Assembly: GCF_030296935.1 (NCBI RefSeq)
Contig: NZ_AP028032.1
Location: forward strand, 2,046,001-2,110,000
Source: Coprobacter fastidiosus
GTDB lineage: Bacteria; Bacteroidota; Bacteroidia; Bacteroidales; Coprobacteraceae
Length of the DNA: 64,000 nt
Reading direction: 5' to 3'
The notes under the pieces are model-generated. The model ran no database searches. It was not told where the DNA came from and saw nothing but the letters and a program-made list of their open reading frames with translations. The position numbers and the translations under genes are program-made. Positions within the stretch are counted from its first letter, which is position 1, and every line of letters begins with the position of its first letter. Of this stretch, positions 25,751-34,952 are shown one piece after another.

Positions 25751-27424
25751 ATGAGTAATAAAGTGCTGGTCCACTGTAAAAACACTGACCAAATTCTTGA
25801 AATAAACGAAGGTGATTCTCTGCTTCAAATATACGGTCAATCAGGAGTAGAATTACCATATCAAGTGCTCTGTGCACGAGTCAATAATAAAACCGAGGAT
25901 CTTGATTATCGAGTATTTCGTCCTAAAGATATAGAATTTATCGATGCTTCTCATCCATCCGGTATGCGAACGTATGTACGTTCTCTCTGTTTTGTCTTTT
26001 ATAAAGCATTGGAAGACGTAATGCCCGGAGCTCGGTTACGGATCGAGCACTCTATATCGAAAGGTTATTTCTGTGGAATCAACAACCGGCAAGAAATTTC
26101 TCAAGAGACCACCAATCGCATAAAAGCCCGAATGCGAAAAATCATAGCAGATAATCTGCCTTTCCAGCGAATCGAATGTAAAACATCCGATGCCATAAAA
26201 CTTTTCCAAGAACAAAATCTGTTGGATAAGGTCGACTTGTTGGAAACTTCAAAATCTTTATATACGACCTTTTACAGACTCGACAATCTCATTGACTATT
26301 ATTACAGTTGTCTGGTTCCTTCCACCGGATACTTGAATTTATTTGATCTGATCAAATATGACGGTGGATTATTGTTAGTTCCCCCTTCAACCGAAAATCC
26401 TTCGGTTTTAGGCACTGTAGTAAAGCAAGATAAAATGCTGGCAGCATTCAAAGAATATATACATTTCAATTCCATTATCGGATTGAATAACGTCGGTGAT
26501 TTAAATCTCGCCATAGAGAACCGTCAGGCAACAGATTTGATCAAAGTTTCGGAAGCTTTACATGAAAAGAAAATCAGCAATATCGCCGATGAAATAACCA
26601 GACGTAACCGAGACGGAGAGGGTGCACGAATTATCTTAATATCAGGACCGTCATCTTCAGGTAAAACAACTTTTTCAAAACGGCTGGCAATACAATTAAT
26701 GACAAACTTGATACGTCCGGTAACCATTTCTTTGGACAACTATTTCGTAGAACGGGAAGAAACCCCTCTCGATGAAAATGGAGAATACGATTACGAATCT
26801 TTATATGCCCTCGATCTGGAATTATTCAATAATGACATCAACAGACTTTTAAAGGGTGAAGAAATAGACCTACCTACTTATAATTTTGAGACAGGAAAAA
26901 AAATATATCGAGGAAACAAACTAAGATTAAAAGAATCGGAAGTTCTTATATTAGAAGGTATTCATGCTTTAAATCCGGATTTAACCCCTCAAATCGAAGA
27001 TAAATTAAAATTCAAGATATACGTATCGGCACTGACGTCTATATCCATAGATGACCATAACTGGGTTCCGACAACAGACAATCGGCTATTGCGTCGCATC
27101 ATCAGAGATGCAAAATATCGAGGAAGCACGGCACAAAGTACAATAGCCCGCTGGCCGAGCGTGCGCAGAGGTGAAGAAAAATGGATTTTTCCTTACCAGG
27201 AAAATGCCGATGCCATGTTCAATTCATCGCTATTATTCGAACTCGCTGTTTTAAAACGGAGAGCAATGCCTATTCTGAACGCCGTCCCCAGAGATTGTAC
27301 AGAATATGGAGAAGCAAACCGCTTACTCAAGTTTCTGGATTTCTTTTTACCTCTTAACGAACATGAAATTCCTCCGACATCTTTATTACGAGAATTTTTA
27401 GGAGGTAGCAGTTTCAAATATTAA
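25751..27424 (+). CDS. TGS-domain nucleoside (uridine) kinase
   Basis: A 557-residue three-part protein conserved in Bacteroidetes: an N-terminal TGS domain (about 1-65), a domain like the second domain of threonyl- and alanyl-tRNA synthetases (about 70-230, including the HSISKGYFCGI segment), and a P-loop uridine-kinase domain (about 285-557) with GPSSSGKTT (about 298-306), the substrate segment SLDNYFVER and a lid region RRIIRDAKYRG. Probably phosphorylates a nucleoside; the tRNA-synthetase-like part has no established role. Starts a plus-strand operon with the HAD gene 7 bases downstream. Confidence 0.9.
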   Translation: MSNKVLVHCKNTDQILEINEGDSLLQIYGQSGVELPYQVLCARVNNKTEDLDYRVFRPKDIEFIDASHPSGMRTYVRSLCFVFYKALEDVMPGARLRIEHSISKGYFCGINNRQEISQETTNRIKARMRKIIADNLPFQRIECKTSDAIKLFQEQNLLDKVDLLETSKSLYTTFYRLDNLIDYYYSCLVPSTGYLNLFDLIKYDGGLLLVPPSTENPSVLGTVVKQDKMLAAFKEYIHFNSIIGLNNVGDLNLAIENRQATDLIKVSEALHEKKISNIADEITRRNRDGEGARIILISGPSSSGKTTFSKRLAIQLMTNLIRPVTISLDNYFVEREETPLDENGEYDYESLYALDLELFNNDINRLLKGEEIDLPTYNFETGKKIYRGNKLRLKESEVLILEGIHALNPDLTPQIEDKLKFKIYVSALTSISIDDHNWVPTTDNRLLRRIIRDAKYRGSTAQSTIARWPSVRRGEEKWIFPYQENADAMFNSSLLFELAVLKRRAMPILNAVPRDCTEYGEANRLLKFLDFFLPLNEHEIPPTSLLREFLGGSSFKY

Positions 27425-27431
27425 TTCCATT

Positions 27432-28064
27432 ATGATACCGGTAAAACAATTTTTTTTCGATTTCGGAGGAGTCTTAGTCGATTTAGACTTTAACGGAACA
27501 ATCGAAGCATTCTGTAAATTCGGTGCGACTATTCCCGAGGCCTTTAATTCTGAGAATTTCCATAAAATTCTCAGAGATTTTGAAAACGGGCAAACAGAAG
27601 AAAAAGATTTCTTCGACCAATTAAGAATCTTTTTGAGCATAGAGATATCAGATGAAGAGATACGACAAGCATGGAACAAGATCATACAAACGATCCCGGC
27701 TTATAAACTAAAAATTCTTCGCACTTTAAAAGAGGATTTCCCTATTTATATGGTTAGCAACACGAATATAACCCACATCGAATACACAAGAAAATATCTG
27801 TTCCGGGAAAACGGGCTCACCATAGACGATTATTTCGATAAGCTATATTTCTCTTACGAAATAGGAGCGTCAAAACCCGATGCGGAATTTTATAAGAGAG
27901 TAATCGACGACACAAAAGTAAATCCTGCCGAATCATTATTTTTAGACGACAAAACAGAAAACATTGACGGTGCACGACAAGCAGGTTTTCAAGTATGTCA
28001 AGTATGTCCAGAAGACAATCTACGGGAAAAACTATTTCCTTTTTTAAACGGAATTTCTATATAA
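27432..28064 (+). CDS. HAD-family phosphatase
   Basis: A 210-residue HAD subfamily I phosphatase: FFFDFGGVLVDLD (motif I, Asp about 10 and 16), VSNTN (motif II), GASKPDAEFY (motif III Lys), LFLDDKTENIDGA (motif IV). Clearly paralogous to the protein at 18259-18873. Starts 7 bases after the nucleoside kinase, suggesting a nucleotide- or sugar-phosphate substrate, which is inference. Confidence 0.9.
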   Translation: MIPVKQFFFDFGGVLVDLDFNGTIEAFCKFGATIPEAFNSENFHKILRDFENGQTEEKDFFDQLRIFLSIEISDEEIRQAWNKIIQTIPAYKLKILRTLKEDFPIYMVSNTNITHIEYTRKYLFRENGLTIDDYFDKLYFSYEIGASKPDAEFYKRVIDDTKVNPAESLFLDDKTENIDGARQAGFQVCQVCPEDNLREKLFPFLNGISI

Positions 28065-28082
28065 AAGCAAAGATTTTGTTCC

Positions 28083-28090
28083 TATCTTTG
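28083..28090 (+). promoter_or_regulatory. -7 element of the AAE-type transporter gene
   Basis: TATCTTTG, 26 bases before the ATG at 28116. It lies downstream of any TTG-initiated upstream start for promoter purposes and supports ATG use. No clear -33. Confidence 0.5.
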
Positions 28091-28115
28091 CAAACTCTTG
28101 CCTAAAAGCAGAAAG

Positions 28116-29780
28116 ATGATGAATTGGTTATATAGTCTATTTTCCGAACATTCGGCAATGCAAGCCGTTATTGTCGTATCTTTAATATCCGCCATAGGAT
28201 TGGCATTAGGGAAAATCCGTATAGCCGGCATTTCCTTAGGTGTGACATTCGTCTTTTTCATCGGAATTATGGCAGGACATATCGGAATAACCGTTGATCC
28301 GCAAATGCTCAACTATGCAGAAAGTTTCGGACTCATCGTCTTTGTATATGCCTTAGGCCTGCAAGTCGGTCCGGGTTTTTTCGGATTATTCCGAAAAGGA
28401 GGAATTACTCTCAATGCTCTCGCTCTGGGTGTCGTGTTCATTGGTACTATCATGACGGTAATTTTCCATCTCACTTGTGGTATTTCTCTACCCGACATGG
28501 TAGGTATCCTATGCGGTGCAACAACCAATACTCCGGCTTTAGGAGCAGCGCAACAAACTTTGAAGCAAATGGGGTTGCCTTCTAATTCTCCGGCACTAAG
28601 TTGTGCGGTCACCTATCCTTTAGGTGTCTTAGGCGTAATTCTCGCAATATTCGCCACACGAAAAATATTTACACGGGCTTCGGATATTCCCGAACAAGAG
28701 AAAGATAAGAAAAAACCGGTATATATTGCAGAGTTCCAAGTCAACAACCCCGGCATTATAGGAAAAAGCATACGAGAAGCAGCATCTCTCAGTCAAAAAA
28801 AATTCGTTATTTCCCGACTTTGGAGAGATGGCAAAGTGAGCATTCCCACATCTGAAAAGAAACTGGAAGCAAAAGACCGTTTACTCGTTATCACTTCCGA
28901 AAAAGATGTCGATGCACTCACGGTTCTTTTCGGAGAGCACGAAAATAAAGACTGGAATAAAGAAGATATAGACTGGAATGCCATCGACAGTCAGCTCATT
29001 TCTCAAAGAATCGTCGTAACCCGTCCTGAAATTAACGGAAAACGACTTAGCTCTTTACGATTACGAAATCATTACGGTATAAATATCAGTAGGGTATATC
29101 GTTCGGGAGTACAATTGTTAGCCACTCCGGATCTTATATTGCAAATGGGAGACCGACTGACGGTCATAGGCGAAGCAGCCGCCATACAAAATGTAGAAAA
29201 AGTTCTGGGGAATGCTGTCAAAAGTTTAAACGAACCTAATCTGATCTCTGTATTTATCGGAATCGTATTGGGCTTAGCTCTCGGGGCTATACCATTCTCG
29301 ATTCCGGGTATAAGTACACCCGTAAAACTGGGGATAGCCGGAGGCCCTATCGTTATAGGAATCCTTATCGGAAGTTTCGGACCACGTTTACACATGATCA
29401 CTTATACCACCCGCAGCGCTAACTTGATGTTACGAGCATTAGGATTATCTATGTATCTGGCATGTCTGGGACTGGATGCCGGACAACATTTTTTCGAAAC
29501 GGTAATCCGTCCGGAAGGATTAATATGGATACTTCTCGGATTCGCTATTACGTTTATCCCGGTAATCATCGTTGCATTAATTGCTTTGCGCATTACCAAG
29601 CTCGATTTCGGATCGGTAGCCGGAATGATGTGCGGCAGCATGGCGAATCCAATGGCTCTGAATTATGCAAATGATACTATCCCGGGAGATAATCCCGCTG
29701 TTTCATACGCCACGGTATATCCGTTATGTATGTTTTTACGGGTAATTATCGCACAAGTAATTCTCATGTTCTTTATCTAA
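28116..29780 (+). CDS. Putative AAE-family transporter with two RCK_C domains
   Basis: A 554-residue membrane protein of the aspartate:alanine exchanger (YidE/YbjL) family. Two transmembrane halves (about residues 10-190 and 375-554), each with the YidE-type duplication sequence (TNTPALGAAQQTL; GSMANPMALNYAND), flank a cytoplasmic centre with two TrkA-C/RCK_C domains (about 205-360). The ATG at 28116 is chosen over a TTG at 28098. Substrate unknown; the central domains suggest control by a small ligand. Confidence 0.88.
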   Translation: MMNWLYSLFSEHSAMQAVIVVSLISAIGLALGKIRIAGISLGVTFVFFIGIMAGHIGITVDPQMLNYAESFGLIVFVYALGLQVGPGFFGLFRKGGITLNALALGVVFIGTIMTVIFHLTCGISLPDMVGILCGATTNTPALGAAQQTLKQMGLPSNSPALSCAVTYPLGVLGVILAIFATRKIFTRASDIPEQEKDKKKPVYIAEFQVNNPGIIGKSIREAASLSQKKFVISRLWRDGKVSIPTSEKKLEAKDRLLVITSEKDVDALTVLFGEHENKDWNKEDIDWNAIDSQLISQRIVVTRPEINGKRLSSLRLRNHYGINISRVYRSGVQLLATPDLILQMGDRLTVIGEAAAIQNVEKVLGNAVKSLNEPNLISVFIGIVLGLALGAIPFSIPGISTPVKLGIAGGPIVIGILIGSFGPRLHMITYTTRSANLMLRALGLSMYLACLGLDAGQHFFETVIRPEGLIWILLGFAITFIPVIIVALIALRITKLDFGSVAGMMCGSMANPMALNYANDTIPGDNPAVSYATVYPLCMFLRVIIAQVILMFFI

Positions 29781-29877
29781 AATAGCTGTCTAACTATAAA
29801 CAGTCTTTAAATTGTCACCCTTTCGTTAAACGATCGTAACATTTCATTGTTTATTTAGCATAGACTAATGAATTGAT

Positions 29878-31035
29878 ATGGATAAACGATTGATCGGACT
29901 TTTTAATGATGGATTCCCGCCAATTATGGACGGAGTATCTCTTACCGTCAAAAATTATGCTTACTGGCTGAATCAAAAAAATGAAAATGTATGTGTCGTA
30001 ACACCTAAAATACCGGGAACTCAATACACAGAAAAATACCCGATATATAGTTATACTTCTATCCCGATACCTATGAGAAAGCCTTATAGATTAGGATTTC
30101 CCCGTATCGACCTGCCTTTTTATGAGCATATTTGCCAAAAGCCTTTCTCCTTAGTACACGCTCACTGTCCTTTTTCTTCGGGAGAACTGGCCATGCGCAT
30201 AGCCCATAGCCAGCATATACCTATAATTGCAACTTTTCATTCAAAATACCGGGATGATTTCAAAAGAATTATCCCTAATAAAACTCTTTTGGCCCTACTC
30301 ATCCGTAAGATAATCCGTTTTTACGAAGCAGCAGACGAAGTATGGATACCCCAAGCTGCCGTAGAAGACACAATACGGGAGTACGGATATAAAGGGAAAG
30401 TAGAAATAGTGGACAACGGAACCGAATTTTCAGGATCGGCAAACATTTTGACTCTAAAATCCGATATGCGAAAAGAATTAAACATTACCGATCAAGAACT
30501 AATGTTTCTTTTCGTCGGGCAGCATATCAAAGAAAAAAATCCCGAATTGATCATTGATGCACTATCACTTATAAGAGAAAAGCCTTTTAAAATGTTTTTC
30601 ATCGGATCAGGATATGCCGAAAAAGAATTACATGAACAAGTTAAAAGCCTTAAACTAACCAATAAAATCAAGTTTGTAGGGAATCTCACCGACAGAGAAC
30701 AATTAAAGCGATACTATGCCGCCGCCGATCTCTTCTTATTCCCCTCATTGTATGACAATGCACCTTTGGTCGTCAGAGAAGCTGCTTCAATGCAAACTCC
30801 GTCGTTATTACTATCGGGAGCAACCTCTGCCGAAATCGTCAAAGACATGCAAAACGGATTTTTATCGGGGCAATCTGTTTCAGAATTTGCACAAAAATTA
30901 ACCTACCTCATACAATCCCCGGAAAAGGTGCGTCAGACAGGAATAGCAGCATCCAATACGATAGCCCGATCATGGGAAAATGTAGCAGAAGAAGTACAAG
31001 ACCGATATAAATCTTTACTAAAACGCTATGCCTGA
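29878..31035 (+). CDS. GT4-family glycosyltransferase
   Basis: A 385-residue retaining GT-B glycosyltransferase. The N-terminal acceptor domain begins with LFNDGFPPIMDGVSLTVKNYA (split here: residues 9-29), typical of enzymes that glycosylate lipids such as diacylglycerol or phosphatidylinositol. The C-terminal donor domain has LFVGQHIKEKNPELI and the E-x7-E region FPSLYDNAPLVVREAAS (about 285-305). Overlaps by 8 bases with a flippase-like membrane gene, suggesting joint work on a membrane glycolipid. Confidence 0.88.
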   Translation: MDKRLIGLFNDGFPPIMDGVSLTVKNYAYWLNQKNENVCVVTPKIPGTQYTEKYPIYSYTSIPIPMRKPYRLGFPRIDLPFYEHICQKPFSLVHAHCPFSSGELAMRIAHSQHIPIIATFHSKYRDDFKRIIPNKTLLALLIRKIIRFYEAADEVWIPQAAVEDTIREYGYKGKVEIVDNGTEFSGSANILTLKSDMRKELNITDQELMFLFVGQHIKEKNPELIIDALSLIREKPFKMFFIGSGYAEKELHEQVKSLKLTNKIKFVGNLTDREQLKRYYAAADLFLFPSLYDNAPLVVREAASMQTPSLLLSGATSAEIVKDMQNGFLSGQSVSEFAQKLTYLIQSPEKVRQTGIAASNTIARSWENVAEEVQDRYKSLLKRYA

Positions 31036-32059
31036 AATAACTGATATACGAACAAAACCGCTACAAACCGTTGCTTATATCCTATTACCGGTACTTATCG
31101 GACTGACAGTGATATGTTATTTATTTTGGAAGGAGTTTGATCCACACATTTTTACCCATGTATCTTTTTCCCTCAAAACAACAACATTTGTCGCTATTGC
31201 TGTTATATTTATGCTGGGAAGAGATGCCGGATTGATTTGGCGTTATCGTAAAATATCGGGAAATACGTTGAGTTGGTGGCAGGCAATACGAGTCAATATC
31301 CTTTGCGAATTCACATCGGCAGTCACACCTTCTGCAGTAGGAGGCAGCAGCCTCATCGTCGTATTTCTCAACAAAGAAGGGATCAACGCCGGACGCAGTA
31401 CGGCAATGATGTTCGCCAGCCTGTTTTTAGACGAGTTGTTTTTCGTAATTGCCATCCCGATAATTTTAATCAGCATCTCTATACCCGAACTTTTCGGTAC
31501 AACGACAATCCTGTCTAAAAGTATTATGAATCTGTTTTTTCTCGTCTATATGCTAATAGTGAGCTGGACACTGATATTATACACAGGGCTTTTCAAAAAA
31601 CCCGAATGGATACGAGACTCATTAAACAAAATATTCAAGATTAGGATGCTCAAACGATGGGGAAAGCAAGTCTCCGAACTGGGAGACAATCTGGTCGTTA
31701 GTTCCCATGCGATAGGGAAAAAGCCCTTTTCTTTTTGGATTTCGGCATTCGGAGCTACGGTTTTTTCTTGGACATCTCGTTTCCTCGTTGTGAATGCATT
31801 GCTTCTTGCATTTTCTCCTGTTACCGGAAAACAACTATTGGCATTCGGCAGACAATTTATCTTGTGGATCGTCATGACCGTAAGTCCGACTCCTGGAGGA
31901 AGCGGGTTCAGCGAATACATGTTCAGCCAATACTACGCAGACTTCTTTCCTATTGCAGGAACGGCATTGGTTATCGCGTTTATATGGCGAATCATCACCT
32001 ATTACCTCTATTTAGCCATAGGTGTATGTGTCATTCCCGGATGGCTGAAAAAAAGATAA
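31028..32059 (+). CDS. Lysylphosphatidylglycerol-synthase-TM / flippase-like membrane protein
   Basis: A 343-residue integral membrane protein of the UPF0104/AglD-type family with about eight hydrophobic segments. Family marks: WWQAIRVNILCEFTSAVTPSAVGG (residues about 80-103) and the C-terminal TVSPTPGGSGFSE. It lacks the cytoplasmic aminoacyl-transferase domain of MprF. Its start overlaps the glycosyltransferase gene by 8 bases. Likely a lipid or glycolipid translocase partner of that enzyme; substrate not known. Confidence 0.87.
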   Translation: MPEITDIRTKPLQTVAYILLPVLIGLTVICYLFWKEFDPHIFTHVSFSLKTTTFVAIAVIFMLGRDAGLIWRYRKISGNTLSWWQAIRVNILCEFTSAVTPSAVGGSSLIVVFLNKEGINAGRSTAMMFASLFLDELFFVIAIPIILISISIPELFGTTTILSKSIMNLFFLVYMLIVSWTLILYTGLFKKPEWIRDSLNKIFKIRMLKRWGKQVSELGDNLVVSSHAIGKKPFSFWISAFGATVFSWTSRFLVVNALLLAFSPVTGKQLLAFGRQFILWIVMTVSPTPGGSGFSEYMFSQYYADFFPIAGTALVIAFIWRIITYYLYLAIGVCVIPGWLKKR

Positions 32060-32231
32060 TTCGGCTCAATCACATTATTGGAATATTTAAACTGACTCTA
32101 AACTTTGGACAAAGATTTAAGGTAAGGATAATTTTTCTTTGTCACGATTTTTAACGGCTAAAAATTAAGTAAAAATTCCCTCTTTCCAATAAAATAGAGT
32201 ATCTTCGTTCGAAAATTTCAAGAGAAAACCG

Positions 32232-33689
32232 ATGCTGAAACAACAACTACAACAAAAGCTGCAACAGAAGCTGTCACCCCAACAAATACAGGTAATACGA
32301 CTGCTTGAGCTGACGGCTATTGAGCTGGAGGAACGCATCAAACAAGAACTGATCGATAATCCGGCACTTGACGAGGGGGCAGAAGAGCATGAAAACCCCG
32401 ATACCGACGAATTCGGAAACGAAGATACCGATGCATCTGCCGAAAGTGCTGAAGACATTTCCATGGGAGATTACTTGACGGAAGACGATATCCCCGACTA
32501 CAAACTCGAGGCAGACAATTTCTCAAAAGACCAAAAGCATGAAGATATTCCTTTTTCCGGCGGATCGACTTTTCATGATTTTCTCTTGAAACAATTAGGA
32601 GAACGAAACCTGTCGGAACAAGATGCCAAAATAGCAGAATACATTATCGGTAATATCGATGACAACGGTTATTTGCAACGTCCGTTGTCTGCAATATCTG
32701 ACGATCTCATTTTCCAGGTAGGAATAGACATTTCCACCGAACGACTCGAAGATCTGCTGCAAATGATCCAGGATTTCGAACCCGCAGGAGTCGGAGCGTC
32801 CAATCTGCGCGAATGTTTGTTATTGCAGTTAGAACGCCATGAAGGTACTCCGGCAGCACTATTAGCCTATAAAATCATAGACAAATCTTTCGATGAATTC
32901 ACAAAAAAACATTATGACAAAATACAAAAACAATATAATGTTTCTGAAGAAGAACTGAAAAAGGCAATTCACGAAATCACAATGCTCAATCCGAAACCGG
33001 GAAGTTCATGGAGCGATTCGTTTTCTGACGGGATGAGCCATATTATCCCCGATTTCATAGTCGATTCTCATGACGGAGAACTGACATTGAGCCTTAATAA
33101 CAGCAATATACCGGAATTAAGGGTCAACCGCTCTTATACTCACATGTTAGAGGATTACATGGGAAATAAACAAAACCAAACCCGGGATAAAAAAGATGCG
33201 TTATTATTCGTAAAACAAAAATTAGATTCGGCTCAATGGTTTATCGACGCTATCAAACAACGTCAACAGACAATGTTGAATACGATGCAAGTAATTATCG
33301 ATCTACAAAGAGATTTTTTCCTGACAGGAGACGAAAGCAATCTGAAACCGATGATACTCAAAGATGTTGCCGAACGTACAGGATATGATATATCTACCAT
33401 CTCCCGAGTAAGTAACAGCAAATATGTGCAAACTAATTTCGGGATTTTTCCCTTGAAATATTTTTTCTCCGAATCGATGCAAAACGAATCGGGTGAAGAA
33501 ATTTCATCTCGGGAAATAAAGAAAATTTTACAACAATGCATCGAGAACGAGGATAAACGGAAACCTCTGGCAGACGATAAACTCTGCGACCTGCTAAAAG
33601 AAAAGGGCTATGTTATCGCTCGCCGTACAGTCGCAAAATATCGGGAACAGTTAGGCATTCCGGTTGCCCGCTTAAGAAAAGAAATATAA
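32232..33689 (+). CDS. rpoN: RNA polymerase sigma-54 factor
   Basis: A 485-residue sigma-54. The Gln/Leu-rich region I (MLKQQLQQKLQQKLSPQQIQ split over residues 1-20) contacts enhancer-binding proteins; an acidic region II follows (about 45-100); the core-binding domain and HTH lie in the middle, and the RpoN box (ARRTVAKYREQLGI) is near the C-terminus. It heads a plus-strand operon. No -24/-12 promoters (TGGCAC-N5-TTGC) were found by eye nearby. A TATCTTCG at 32200-32207 may be its -7. Confidence 0.97.
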   Translation: MLKQQLQQKLQQKLSPQQIQVIRLLELTAIELEERIKQELIDNPALDEGAEEHENPDTDEFGNEDTDASAESAEDISMGDYLTEDDIPDYKLEADNFSKDQKHEDIPFSGGSTFHDFLLKQLGERNLSEQDAKIAEYIIGNIDDNGYLQRPLSAISDDLIFQVGIDISTERLEDLLQMIQDFEPAGVGASNLRECLLLQLERHEGTPAALLAYKIIDKSFDEFTKKHYDKIQKQYNVSEEELKKAIHEITMLNPKPGSSWSDSFSDGMSHIIPDFIVDSHDGELTLSLNNSNIPELRVNRSYTHMLEDYMGNKQNQTRDKKDALLFVKQKLDSAQWFIDAIKQRQQTMLNTMQVIIDLQRDFFLTGDESNLKPMILKDVAERTGYDISTISRVSNSKYVQTNFGIFPLKYFFSESMQNESGEEISSREIKKILQQCIENEDKRKPLADDKLCDLLKEKGYVIARRTVAKYREQLGIPVARLRKEI

Positions 33690-33712
33690 ATCTATAAAAC
33701 TCGACATACAGA

Positions 33713-34336
33713 ATGAAAACGCTGGCCCATTTTTTTTCAGCCGTCTTAACCCCGTTATTGATGCCGTTTTACGGCATCTGCATCATTTTTTTCTTTTCTT
33801 ATCTCTATATTCTGCCTATCTCTTTCAAATTATTCATCGCATCCGGCGTTCTGTTCTTTACGGCAATTATTCCTGCAATGACTATTTTATGGATGTATAA
33901 AACAAAAAAAGTAAAAAGCATCGGACTGAATGACCGGCACGATCGTGAAATTCCGTATGTGATAAATCTGTTCGGATACGGATTTTGTCTCTATTTTTTA
34001 TATAAAACCCGACTTCCGATATGGGTTCTTGCATTTTTTATCGGTTGCATCGGTTCGATAATTACTGCTCTACTAATAAATATACGCTGGAAAATCAGCG
34101 CACACCTGACCGGAATAAGCGGATTGACAGGATTAGCGTTCGGGTTGGCAAGCATACAAATGACATTCCCGATCGTATTGTTTTGTACCCTCATCATGCT
34201 GACCGGAATATTAGGGAGCGCCCGCATCGGTTTGGGGCGTCACACATTAATGCAGGTCGCAGCAGGCGTTATAAACGGATTCATTTGGGTGTTCGGATCG
34301 ATACTCCTGATTTCGTTCTATTTCAATATTACTTGA
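33713..34336 (+). CDS. PAP2-like membrane protein
   Basis: A 207-residue protein with about six membrane segments. The final third resembles PAP2 phosphatases: WKISAHLTGISG at the PSGH-motif position and GSARIGLGRHTLMQVAAG at the SR-x5-H-x3-D motif position. His is kept in the second, while the canonical Pro-Ser-Gly-His is altered to Ser-Ala-His and the last Asp to Gln, so catalysis is uncertain. It lies 23 bases after rpoN and 39 before purE. Confidence 0.75.
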   Translation: MKTLAHFFSAVLTPLLMPFYGICIIFFFSYLYILPISFKLFIASGVLFFTAIIPAMTILWMYKTKKVKSIGLNDRHDREIPYVINLFGYGFCLYFLYKTRLPIWVLAFFIGCIGSIITALLINIRWKISAHLTGISGLTGLAFGLASIQMTFPIVLFCTLIMLTGILGSARIGLGRHTLMQVAAGVINGFIWVFGSILLISFYFNIT

Positions 34337-34375
34337 AATAAGAATTTATTAAACAACAAATAATACCACAAAAAG

Positions 34376-34882
34376 ATGAAACCTATTGTCAGCATCATCA
34401 TGGGCAGCACTTCAGACCTGCCTATCATGGAAAAAGCAGCACAACTGCTCAACGACTTTGAGATTCCGTTTGAGATGAATGCATTATCTGCGCATCGTAC
34501 TCCTGTAGAAGTGGAACAATTTGCCAAAAATGCAGAATCGAGAGGAATCAAAGTAATCATTGCAGCAGCAGGAATGGCAGCTCATTTGCCCGGAGTCATA
34601 GCCTCCATGACTACTCTTCCGGTTATCGGAGTCCCTATCAAATCAAGCCTGGAGGGAATAGATGCCCTTTATGCTATCGTACAAATGCCCCCGGGTATTC
34701 CTGTCGCAACAGTCGGAATCAACGCATCTTTGAATGCAGCCATTCTCGCGACTCAAATGCTCGCTCTCGGAGATGAAAAAATCAATGCTCGCTTAAAAGC
34801 ATACAAGCAAGGTTTGGCCCAAAAGATCGTAGACGCCAACCAGCAATTGTCCAAAATAGAATACAAATTCAAAACAAATTAA
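34376..34882 (+). CDS. purE: N5-carboxyaminoimidazole ribonucleotide mutase
   Basis: Class I PurE converts N5-CAIR to CAIR in purine synthesis. The 168-residue protein has MGSTSDLPIM (residues 9-18), the active-site SAHRTP (about 41-46) and GMAAHLPGVIAS. A hairpin follows before ispG. purK is not in the window. Confidence 0.96.
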   Translation: MKPIVSIIMGSTSDLPIMEKAAQLLNDFEIPFEMNALSAHRTPVEVEQFAKNAESRGIKVIIAAAGMAAHLPGVIASMTTLPVIGVPIKSSLEGIDALYAIVQMPPGIPVATVGINASLNAAILATQMLALGDEKINARLKAYKQGLAQKIVDANQQLSKIEYKFKTN

Positions 34883-34896
34883 AAATAACGATTTTC

Positions 34897-34936
34897 AGAG
34901 CGGTAAAAAGTCCTGTCCGGATTTTTTCCGCTCTTT
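34897..34936 (+). terminator. Terminator between purE and ispG
   Basis: AGAGCGG-TAAAAA and TTTTTTCCGCTCT form a stem of about 13 bp, followed by a T-rich stretch. It may end the rpoN-purE transcript or reduce read-through into ispG. Confidence 0.75.
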
Positions 34937-34952
34937 ATAATCTCTTACCCGT